A DNA stretch of 5,945 nt from Sedimentisphaerales bacterium (lineage in GTDB: Bacteria > Planctomycetota > Phycisphaerae > Sedimentisphaerales > Anaerobacaceae), in NCBI GenBank assembly GCA_030630905.1, contig DAOVMB010000181.1, forward strand, positions 1-5,945, read 5' to 3'. Of this stretch, positions 1-4,579 are shown piece by piece. How positions within the stretch are numbered: position 1 is the stretch's first letter; the number at the start of each line of letters is the position of its first letter. The notes beneath the pieces are model-generated. The model saw nothing but the letters and a program-made list of their open reading frames with translations, did no database searches and was not told where the DNA came from. Made by a program: the position numbers and the translations under genes.

Positions 1-91
1 GCTCTTCGGTTTCCGAACCGGCTAAGATACTGCAGAGTGATGTTACGAGTACTATCTCGGCAATAATATATATTTTATATTTCGTTTCCAT
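1..91 (-). CDS. N-terminus of an exported protein (signal peptide), truncated by window edge
   Basis: Reading the minus strand, an ATG at 91-89 opens a frame that stays open to the window edge (30 codons). A strong Shine-Dalgarno sequence GAGGGAG (104-98) lies 6 nt upstream and decides the start. The peptide begins METKYKIYIIAEIVLVTSLC and continues SILAGSETEE: a lysine near the N-terminus, a hydrophobic core of about 16 residues and a plausible signal peptidase I site around Leu-Ala-Gly. The cysteine at residue 20 sits in 'TSLC', which fits a lipobox poorly, so a lipoprotein is less likely. Function cannot be told because the mature protein is outside the window. It is transcribed divergently from the transporter operon. 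Confidence 0.6.
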   Translation of the reverse strand, partial: METKYKIYIIAEIVLVTSLCSILAGSETEE

Positions 92-261
92 ATCATACTC
101 CCTCGCATTGAATCATGATTTGATAGCAGCGTATAAATTAGGCCGGAGTTGTCAAAACAAGACTACAGATCCCAGCCCTTTCTGTATTTGACAGAGCTAT
201 TAAGGTTCTGAATAGCATAAAATTACCCTATAACCTGTATAAGTGCAAGGTTTCCAACAAA

Positions 262-302
262 ATTGCCGATTGCCGAATTCCGATTGTCGATTTTCAAATC
301 GA
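262..302. repeat. Degenerate heptanucleotide repeat tract with inverted-repeat tail
   Basis: Four consecutive 7-mers can be read: ATTGCCG (262-268), ATTGCCG (269-275), AATTCCG (276-282) and ATTGTCG (283-289). They are followed by a near-perfect dyad, TCGATTT (287-293) and AAATCGA (296-302). Short reading frames through this tract encode low-complexity peptides on both strands (for example NRNSAIGNF on the minus strand), which reflects the repeat and not a gene. It resembles the short tandemly repeated heptamers known from intergenic DNA of some bacteria. No function can be assigned. Confidence 0.55.
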
Positions 303-345
303 AAAACTCAAACAAAGATAGCCTGGGTTTTGAGGAGTTTTCTTG

Positions 346-374
346 TTGACATGTATTTTTCAGTCCGGTACAAT
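346..374 (+). promoter_or_regulatory. Sigma-70-type promoter for the YeeE/YedE transporter operon
   Basis: A perfect -35 box TTGACA (346-351) and a -10 box TACAAT (369-374, 5 of 6 to TATAAT) are separated by exactly 17 bp. Transcription would start near 381 and give a leader of about 165 nt before the ATG at 545. It is the best promoter between the divergent minus-strand gene and the transporter operon. An 8-bp direct repeat CAGTCCGG lies inside the spacer (361-368) and again downstream (405-412), which could be a regulator site or chance. Confidence 0.7.
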
Positions 375-403
375 CCTCACGATGCCGTATTTCACGGAGG
401 ATT
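372..403 (+). repeat. Inverted repeat (7 bp arms) at the transcript start
   Basis: AATCCTC (372-378) and GAGGATT (397-403) are exact reverse complements separated by 18 nt. The left arm overlaps the last bases of the -10 box, so this is either a DNA operator-type dyad or, if transcription starts slightly upstream of 381, part of a leader hairpin. Evidence is the pairing only. Confidence 0.35.
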
Positions 404-464
404 CCAGTCCGGCAACTCCGAAACAGGGAATGAAGGCCTGACGGGAATGAGAAGCTTATAAAGC

Positions 465-501
465 TGTCGCTTGGATTACGGGACACGGGTCACGAGCGAC
501 G
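465..501 (+). repeat. Second heptad tract that forms a 9-bp hairpin in the operon leader
   Basis: Four 7-mers ending in ACG run in phase: GATTACG (474-480), GGACACG (481-487), GGTCACG (488-494) and AGCGACG (495-501). As RNA, 465-473 can pair with 493-501 (nine pairs, two of them G-U) around a 19-nt loop. It lies 44 nt upstream of the operon start codon. There is no T-run after the hairpin, so it is not a terminator. I do not recognise a known riboswitch class here. Confidence 0.4.
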
Positions 502-544
502 ATACAGAGTGTTTATACGCTATAAGCGTGAAGAAGAGCTGATT

Positions 545-1090
545 ATGGAAGAATCCAATAGCCGGACACATCCTTTGCCGTGGTGGGCTGCAGGCATTTT
601 GCTGGGGCTCGTGCAGGTTTTGGCAATCGCCTTAGTCAAACCGATGGGTGTTTCAAAGCAATTTGTGGTTGCCGATGCTAAGGTGCTCAACCACGTCGCG
701 CCCGAATATTCAGAGAACCATCCGCTTCTCAGTAATGAGCAATACAAGAAGTTCGGCTACGGCTGGTGGTTTAATATTGGTATTATCCTCGGCGCTTGTC
801 TTGCCGCCCTGCACTTGCGGGCATGGAAGGTCAGGGCCGTATCTCTCTGGTGGCAGCGAAACCATGATGCTCCCATCCTGCTCCGCCTGATAGCGGGCTT
901 TTGCGGGGGAGTGCTCATACTTCTCGGCGCCAGATTGGCCCACGGCTGCATAACAGGACAATTTATCAGCGGCTGGGCACAATTATCACTATCAGCCATC
1001 CCATTTACGATTTCATTGTTTGGTTTCGGGATGCTTGTTGCGTACCTTGTTTATCCCAAAACACCGAATGAATTCAGGCGGGAACAGTGA
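545..1090 (+). CDS. YeeE/YedE (TsuA-like) sulfur-compound transporter, first half
   Basis: This 181-residue integral membrane protein has about four membrane segments (roughly 13-31, 74-91, 112-132 and 145-170) and a polar stretch between the first two. Residues 128-143 read GARLAHGCITGQFISG, which matches the YeeE/YedE signature G-A-R-x-A-x-G-C-x-x-G-x-x-x-S-G, with the key cysteine at 135. The family (PF04143) moves thiosulfate or other sulfur-containing groups across the inner membrane, using conserved cysteines along the path. Many members are split into two genes, and the next gene supplies the other half. I chose the ATG at 545 because AAGAG lies 6 nt upstream; an in-frame GTG at 509 would add 12 charged residues without a clear ribosome site. 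The stop overlaps the next start by one base (TGATG), which indicates translational coupling. The exact substrate is inferred. Confidence 0.85.
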   Translation: MEESNSRTHPLPWWAAGILLGLVQVLAIALVKPMGVSKQFVVADAKVLNHVAPEYSENHPLLSNEQYKKFGYGWWFNIGIILGACLAALHLRAWKVRAVSLWWQRNHDAPILLRLIAGFCGGVLILLGARLAHGCITGQFISGWAQLSLSAIPFTISLFGFGMLVAYLVYPKTPNEFRREQ

Positions 1091-2352
1091 TGTCGACTCC
1101 TATTGTTGGTCTTATCATGGGCGTTATTTTCGGGGCCTCGCTGGTCCTGACCGGACTGACAGATCCGGACAAAATCATCGGTGCGCTCAGACTGAAGGAT
1201 TTCTATGCGATACGCACCGTCGCTGTTTTTCTGCTTGTTGGAATGTTCGGAACGTGGATTTTAGACTTATTCGGAGCCGCCAACTTCAATATACAGCCGG
1301 CGGTGATTCTACCCGTGCTGATTGGCGGGGCTTTGCTCGGAACAGGACTCGGACTGACTGGTTTCAGTCCCGCCACCGGCCTGGCTTCCGCCGCTTCAGG
1401 GCGAATCGATGCCCTGATAACCGTTATTGGAATGATCTTCGGAGCACATGTTTATATACTGATTTATCCCTCGATTGTCGTTCCGCTCGAAAGGATTCTT
1501 AACTTCGGCAGTTTGACTTTGCCGCAAATAACAGGCGCTTCAGCAGTATCATGGGTTGTTCCCATCTTTGCAGTAGGTTCATTGGCCTTACTTATCACCC
1601 GGTCAAGGCAGCCGCGAGATGATGAGCAGCGCATTAGAGCAGGAGATTTAGGAATGAACGAAGAATTTCCCGATCCGCTGAGCCCGAAACCAATTCCGAG
1701 AGAAAAGGGCTTGTATCTCAAATCGGATTGCCTTAAAGCTGCTTATGTGTTTTGCCAATGGAAGAACCTGTTGTTTATGGTTATGCTGCTGTGTCTTCTG
1801 CTGCATCAGGTATCCTTTTGGCTTGTCAGCACGGGGCAGATTGAAATTACCGAAAATACGAATACCGAGACGGCCGTTGTATTGGACGCCGCTAACATAC
1901 AAGCCGACCAAACCGCAGCGCCGGCGGAAGAATCACGGAACCTTATGCTTTTTGGCTTTGACGTGACATTCGAGCATTTGACTTCGGTAGTGCGCCTTAC
2001 CAATATCATACTCGTATTCACATCCGTGCTTTATGCCCTGATAATGTATTTCGGTCTGGGCGTTTCATTCAAAGGAGGACTTGGGGGGCTTGGCCATATA
2101 TGCGGGGCGTTGTATTTGTCCCTGATTATTCTCGTTTTGCTGCTGCCCTGGCAGAATTTCTTCGGTTCTATCACTATGGGAGCCACCTTCACGCCGAACG
2201 AGCTGGTGAGCTGGTGCACGGCAGATATTAGCGATACACTCGGCATGGTCCTTTTCTATCTGCGTTTCACGGGCTACTGGGCCTTGGTATTGTTGCTGCT
2301 GCTTCTGGCACAGTTGCGAAGTTACCGGTGGGCTAAAGTTATTCTTCAATGA
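1090..2352 (+). CDS. YeeE/YedE (DUF6691-like) transporter second half fused to a C-terminal multi-TM 'PWQ' domain
   Basis: This 420-residue membrane protein has two parts. Residues 1-170 are a YeeE/YedE half of the kind often annotated DUF6691: GLTDPDKIIGAL near 22-33, then the signature GTGLGLTGFSPATGLA (84-99) followed by SGRIDAL. The family normally has cysteine where this protein has Ser93 (G-x-C-P-G/A). A charged linker (about 171-212) leads to a C-terminal region with membrane segments at about 227-247, 303-325, 336-352 and 388-410. It has an acidic extracytoplasmic loop (248-296), a glycine-rich GGLGGLGH near 330 and LPWQNFF around Pro353. I do not recognise a named family for this second part, although multi-TM proteins with a PWQ motif seem familiar from planctomycetes. 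An internal ATG at 1654 with AGGAG 8 nt upstream could start the C-terminal part alone. The start at 1090 overlaps the upstream stop, so both proteins are probably made together and form one transporter. Confidence 0.8.
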   Translation: MSTPIVGLIMGVIFGASLVLTGLTDPDKIIGALRLKDFYAIRTVAVFLLVGMFGTWILDLFGAANFNIQPAVILPVLIGGALLGTGLGLTGFSPATGLASAASGRIDALITVIGMIFGAHVYILIYPSIVVPLERILNFGSLTLPQITGASAVSWVVPIFAVGSLALLITRSRQPRDDEQRIRAGDLGMNEEFPDPLSPKPIPREKGLYLKSDCLKAAYVFCQWKNLLFMVMLLCLLLHQVSFWLVSTGQIEITENTNTETAVVLDAANIQADQTAAPAEESRNLMLFGFDVTFEHLTSVVRLTNIILVFTSVLYALIMYFGLGVSFKGGLGGLGHICGALYLSLIILVLLLPWQNFFGSITMGATFTPNELVSWCTADISDTLGMVLFYLRFTGYWALVLLLLLLAQLRSYRWAKVILQ

Positions 2353-2408
2353 TCTCGGAAAGCAAAATAATAACTCGAACTGACCGAAATTCAAAACAGG
2401 GGATTAAT

Positions 2409-2418
2409 ATGATATCAT
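2409..2418. repeat. 10-bp perfect palindrome upstream of the toxin-antitoxin promoter
   Basis: ATGATATCAT is a perfect 10-bp palindrome ending 14 nt before the -35 box of the following promoter. Toxin-antitoxin operons are usually autoregulated through such sites, but those normally overlap the promoter, and AT-rich palindromes of this size arise by chance. Treat it as a weak operator candidate. Confidence 0.25.
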
Positions 2419-2431
2419 GAGGATTTTCCAC

Positions 2432-2460
2432 TTGATTGGGCCAAAGATATGCTGTAGAAT
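2432..2460 (+). promoter_or_regulatory. Promoter of the toxin-antitoxin-like cassette
   Basis: TTGATT (2432-2437, 4 of 6 to TTGACA) and TAGAAT (2455-2460, 5 of 6 to TATAAT) are spaced 17 bp. A perfect TATAAT follows at once (2460-2465) but has no good -35 at standard spacing. Either would start transcription at about 2467-2472, only a few bases before the ATG at 2477. This placement supports 2477, not 2551, as the ancestral start of the toxin gene. Confidence 0.55.
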
Positions 2461-2476
2461 ATAATAAAAAGAGTTT

Positions 2477-2787
2477 ATGGATATTTTTGTTCGCATAAAG
2501 CGTTTGGTCGTTTCACGGCGGGTCCTTTTACCGAAAAGGCGGAGATTGAAATGGCGAGGGATGCGCTAACGCCGGAACTGGTTTACGAGGCGATCCTGAA
2601 CGCACCGGCGATATTCAAGGTGCTGCGTTCCCGCAATCCGAAGTCAGGAACGAGCGAAAGGCTTTACGTAATCAAGGGATTGACCTTTGACGGAGTAGCC
2701 GTTTATACTAAAGGTAAGGTACTGAAAAAAGAAGGAGTTGACATTTTCTATGTCCTCATCTCATCGAAAAAAAGCACCGACATCTGA
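2477..2787 (+). pseudogene. DUF4258-like toxin gene with an apparent -1 frameshift
   Basis: The first 16 codons from ATG 2477 give MDIFVRIKRLVVSRRV, a typical N-terminus for this toxin-like family. That frame then runs into a TAA at 2567. The rest of the protein (FTEKAEIEMARDALTPEL from 2527, then a strand-rich part including LYVIKGLTFDGVAVYTKGKV and FYVLISSKK) is in another frame and ends at 2787. Adding one base near 2525 would join the two into about 103 residues reading ...RRVxFTEKA..., close to the V-R-F-T-E-K-A I expect in relatives (from memory). So one base seems lost by mutation or sequencing error. A 78-residue protein could still start at ATG 2551 with GGAG 6 nt upstream, but it would lack the first helix. 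Small DUF4258 proteins are commonly paired with YgiT-type zinc-finger genes, as here, and are presumed RNase-like toxins. Toxicity is inference. Confidence 0.6.
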
Positions 2788-2986
2788 GGCTTTTCCCTGT
2801 CCGGATTGCGGAAAGACTGGGATGAATCGCATCGTGGAAACCTGCAAGCTCGAGGATGGGCTGGTAGTCAAGAAACTCACGCACTATAAATGTCGTTCTT
2901 GTGGCTCGCGATTCTTTGACGATGATGCGATGCATCGCATTCAAACTGCACGTGCATCGCGCGGTTCATTGGCCCAATCCTGCTAA
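2750..2986 (+). CDS. YgiT/MqsA-type zinc-finger protein, probable antitoxin
   Basis: This 78-residue protein has two CxxC pairs, Cys17/Cys20 (CPDCGK) and Cys48/Cys51 (CRSCGS), separated by a short beta-type segment, followed by FFDDDAMHRIQ. This is the YgiT-type zinc-finger layout of the N-terminal domain of MqsA antitoxins. In MqsA a helix-turn-helix domain follows; here only about 27 residues follow the second pair, so DNA binding is not evident. The gene overlaps the toxin frame by 38 nt, a sign of coupling. I take ATG 2750 as the start, with AAGGAG (2732-2737) 12 nt upstream. An in-frame TTG at 2738 directly abuts that ribosome site and cannot use it. The protein would bind and neutralise the toxin if the pair is or was functional. 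Its own frame is intact although the toxin appears damaged. Confidence 0.7.
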   Translation: MSSSHRKKAPTSEAFPCPDCGKTGMNRIVETCKLEDGLVVKKLTHYKCRSCGSRFFDDDAMHRIQTARASRGSLAQSC

Positions 2987-3004
2987 TTGCAATCTGGTAA
3001 CCAC

Positions 3005-3042
3005 CGGGGTAGCTACCAATTTACCCGATAAATAGTTTTTTT
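3005..3042 (+). terminator. Possible rho-independent terminator after the zinc-finger gene
   Basis: CGGGGTA (3005-3011) can pair with TACCCG (3022-3027) with one bulged G, and a run of seven T follows at 3036-3042. The eight-base gap between stem and T-run is longer than ideal, and a competing palindrome GGTAGCTACC (3008-3017) overlaps. The position just after the cassette fits a terminator, but the signal is weak. Confidence 0.35.
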
Positions 3043-3059
3043 CTTGTGCTGCCGGTGAG

Positions 3060-3077
3060 TTTGTGGTAAATCACAAA
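3060..3077. promoter_or_regulatory. Perfect 6-bp dyad, possible regulator site upstream of the 3172 gene
   Basis: TTTGTG (3060-3065) and CACAAA (3072-3077) are exact inverted repeats separated by 6 bp. The layout recalls CRP/FNR-type operators, but the spacing between TGTG and CACA is 6 and not the 8 of a classical CRP site. I found no convincing -35/-10 pair between here and the gene at 3172, so its promoter remains unplaced. Confidence 0.25.
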
Positions 3078-3171
3078 ATACTTAAAAAAAGGAAAAATAA
3101 TCCGAAACAAATTAACAAGGTTCTCGACTAACAAAATAGCTTAAAAATTACAAATTAGGAGTAATTGTATC

Positions 3172-3846
3172 ATGAACGATTTCCCACAGATCATTTATAA
3201 GAGACACACGTTCCTGTCGGCCCTGGCAATGGGACTTAGTGCCGTCATCATTGCGTTTATCGTTAGCTGTACGGTAGTGATAATCTACGGCATGAACTTT
3301 GCCGGCGAGAAATCCGAAGAAGTTGTTTCATTGGTGGAGGAAGCCATCCGCGGATTGCCCAAATTGCAGGAGTCGTTACCGCCGGTCCTGGCTGACATAC
3401 TCGATGACCGCCGCCAGCCGGATTATAGGACTCAGATCGAGATTTCAGCCAGTACGACTTTGCTGCCGGCCGATAAAGGAACGGTAAAAACAACGATTGA
3501 GATCGTCAACAACGGCAGTGAAGTTGTTTCTCTTCTTTCGCTGCGAGTCGTCGTTCTCACCTCGCGTAATGAAATTATTACCGAGTCGAATGAATGGGCG
3601 GCCACTCCCATTGCCGCCGATCACGACGACTGGCGCGGCCCGCTTATGCCCGGCTCTCGCAGGTATTTCGTTACATCTCGCGGGGGGCTTCCAGTCTTCT
3701 CCGCGGACGAGTTAAGGACAGAGGTCGAAATCACGGACATTCGGATATGGAACAGTGAAAGGGGAACCTCGTGGCTCGAAAGCCGGGAATCCTCCGAAGC
3801 AGAGCCGACCGATCCCAATTCGACAGCCCCGGCAGAAATTCCATAA
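3172..3846 (+). CDS. Conserved hypothetical membrane-anchored protein with extracytoplasmic beta domain
   Basis: This 224-residue protein has a positively charged N-terminus (YKRH, 9-12) and one transmembrane helix (about 15-39). Next is an acidic, probably helical stretch (44-65), then LPPVLADILDDRRQPDY (69-85), then a beta-rich domain (about 88-200). That domain contains VKTTIEIVNNGSEVVSLLSLRVVVL, here meaning an Ig/FxLYD-like strand pattern around residues 105-129. A DDWRGPLMPGS motif lies near 150-160. The last 20 or so residues are polar and probably disordered (SSEAEPTDPNSTAPAEIP). AGGAG (3157-3161) lies 10 nt before the ATG. From memory, similar proteins with the LADxLDDRRxPxY and DDWRGPLxPGS motifs occur in Planctomycetota without known function. 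It stands alone, not in an operon. Gene call confident, function unknown. Confidence 0.75.
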   Translation: MNDFPQIIYKRHTFLSALAMGLSAVIIAFIVSCTVVIIYGMNFAGEKSEEVVSLVEEAIRGLPKLQESLPPVLADILDDRRQPDYRTQIEISASTTLLPADKGTVKTTIEIVNNGSEVVSLLSLRVVVLTSRNEIITESNEWAATPIAADHDDWRGPLMPGSRRYFVTSRGGLPVFSADELRTEVEITDIRIWNSERGTSWLESRESSEAEPTDPNSTAPAEIP

Positions 3847-3870
3847 CCTCCACCTTTATAACAAATAGCG

Positions 3871-3944
3871 CATCGGCAGGGCTACTTCCCGATGAAGCCG
3901 GATTAAGGCCGCATGTGCCGAGACCCGGAAGCCGGTAGCCTGTT
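3871..3944 (+). other. GC-rich structured segment downstream of the 3172 gene
   Basis: Two hairpins that exclude each other can form. In the first, CATCGG (3871-3876) pairs with CCGATG (3889-3894). In the second, GGCTACTTCC (3880-3889) pairs with GGAA (3927-3930) plus GTAGCC (3935-3940), with GCCG bulged, and TGTTTT follows. It could end transcription of the upstream gene, be a small RNA, or be a decayed repeat. The surrounding 3945-4061 is AT-rich and shows nothing else. No known RNA family was recognised. Confidence 0.3.
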
Positions 3945-4061
3945 TTCCGTAATTTTAAGAGAGCAAATTCATAAACATCTCGTGCAAAATCCTTCCGTTA
4001 TTTCCTGCTGTGCTCGATTCGGCATGAATTTGGATCGATTTGATTTTTTGTCTTTTGATTG

Positions 4062-4090
4062 TTGACAATACATTGCTTTTCGGCTTTAAT
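4062..4090 (+). promoter_or_regulatory. Promoter of the tRNA-Tyr gene
   Basis: A perfect TTGACA (4062-4067) and TTTAAT (4085-4090, 5 of 6 to TATAAT) are spaced 17 bp. Transcription would start near 4097, giving a 5' leader of about 33 nt that RNase P would remove from the tRNA. Confidence 0.65.
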
Positions 4091-4129
4091 ATGATGACAA
4101 TACTATAGATTAGCAGCTATTGACAAATT

Positions 4130-4212
4130 GGGTCGGTGCCCGAGTGGCTAAAGGGGATGGGCTGTAAACCCATTAGCGGAAGCTTACGCTGGTTCGAATC
4201 CAGCCCGGCCCA
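4130..4212 (+). tRNA. tRNA-Tyr (anticodon GTA)
   Basis: An 83-base class II tRNA folds cleanly. The acceptor stem is GGGTCGG (4130-4136) with CCGGCCC (4205-4211), one G-U pair and discriminator A4212. The D-arm has the three-pair CCC/GGG type usual for tRNA-Tyr. The anticodon stem is ATGGG/CCCAT with loop CTGTAAA, giving anticodon GTA at 4164-4166. A long variable arm occupies 4174-4187. The T-arm is GCTGG-TTCGAAT-CCAGC (4188-4204). The 3' CCA is not encoded (CTA follows), so it must be added by nucleotidyltransferase. Confidence 0.95.
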
Positions 4213-4222
4213 CTAATGCCTT

Positions 4223-4249
4223 GCATTGTGGAGCAATGCCTCGTTTTTT
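4223..4249 (+). terminator. Rho-independent terminator of tRNA-Tyr
   Basis: GCATTG (4223-4228) and CAATGC (4234-4239) form a perfect 6-bp stem with a 5-nt loop, and six T follow at 4244-4249 after CTCG. It begins 11 bases after the tRNA 3' end, exactly where a single-tRNA transcript should stop. An open frame that starts at 4216 runs through this hairpin, which argues that its first residues are not coding. Confidence 0.65.
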
Positions 4250-4287
4250 ATCGCATTTCGCAGATTGTCTCATTGGATGCGACGTCA

Positions 4288-4512
4288 TGCACGCCCAAAG
4301 TAACACAACTGAGCCTCCGAGAGCTTCGTCGGGAAGAGTCAACGGAAGTTTTTCGAGAGCGGTATCGGATTCGCGGCGGGATTGAAGGTATCAACAGCGG
4401 CCTGAAACATCGAACGGGTCTTGGGCGTTTGAGGGTTCGCGGACAGTCGCGTGTATTCCGCTTTATTGAGGGTAAAAAAGAAAGATTAGGAATTTTTTTA
4501 AAAATATTTTGA
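4288..4512 (+). pseudogene. C-terminal remnant of a DDE transposase (IS1182/DDE_Tnp_1_6-like)
   Basis: From about 4288 the frame reads CTPKVTQLSLRELRREES, then FRERYRIRGGIEGINSGLKH and RTGLGRLRVRGQSRVFRF. This matches the end of transposases of the DDE_Tnp_1_6 type, where the motif F-x-x-R-Y-x-x-R-x-G-I-E-x-x-x-S-x-x-K holds the last catalytic Glu (here codon 4384-4386). The N-terminal ~300 residues with the two Asp residues are absent, and the upstream DNA is the tRNA terminator. After 4460 the peptide (IEGKKERLGIFLKIF) no longer resembles the family well and ends in an AT-rich run. It cannot be active. I saw no terminal inverted repeats. Its position right after a tRNA gene fits an old insertion or recombination at that site. 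Confidence 0.65.
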
Positions 4513-4520
4513 TTTTTGTC

Positions 4521-4549
4521 TTGACAATTTTATTTATGTCAAATATATT
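4521..4549 (+). promoter_or_regulatory. Promoter and candidate BlaI-type operator of the blaI/blaR1-like operon
   Basis: TTGACA (4521-4526) and TATATT (4544-4549) are spaced 17 bp. The -35 box is also the left arm of a perfect inverted repeat, TTGACA...TGTCAA (4537-4542), with a 10-nt spacer. A second, smaller dyad, ATTTG (4547-4551) and CAAAT (4560-4564), covers the predicted start of transcription near 4556. BlaI-family repressors bind dyads in their own promoters, so autoregulation through one of these is likely. The half-site differs from the staphylococcal TACA/TGTA type, so the exact operator is inference. Confidence 0.55.
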
Positions 4550-4579
4550 TGCGTATATTCAAATTAGGAGACGGTAAAT

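Noticed and set aside
127..155. TGTCAA (150-155) as the -35 box of a minus-strand promoter for the 1-91 gene
   Set aside because: The -35 is perfect on the minus strand, but no acceptable -10 box is present at 16-18 bp (ACGCTG at 17 bp).
188..218. TTGACA at 188-193 as an extra plus-strand promoter
   Set aside because: The best -10 is TAGCAT at 19-bp spacing, a poor match. The promoter at 346-374 is far better.
223..486. Open frames of 72-87 codons on both strands in the intergenic region
   Set aside because: They run through the heptad repeats and the promoter, lack ribosome sites and give low-complexity peptides such as NRNSAIGN.
1020..1502. 160-codon frame on the plus strand overlapping both transporter genes
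   Set aside because: It is an alternative-frame shadow rich in Arg, Cys and Asp, with no ribosome site and no family resemblance. The transporter frames are clearly the coding ones.
3151..3161. CAAATTAGGAG shared exactly with 4560-4570
   Set aside because: Both are Shine-Dalgarno regions with an AT-rich upstream part. Eleven matching bases in that setting are not evidence of a shared element.
4120..4125. Second TTGACA directly upstream of the tRNA
   Set aside because: Its -10 would fall inside the tRNA gene with no match to consensus, and the promoter at 4062-4090 is correctly placed.
4216..4287. N-terminal 24 residues of the open frame over the transposase remnant
   Set aside because: This part covers the tRNA terminator hairpin and T-run and shows no likeness to transposases. 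No ribosome site precedes the ATG.
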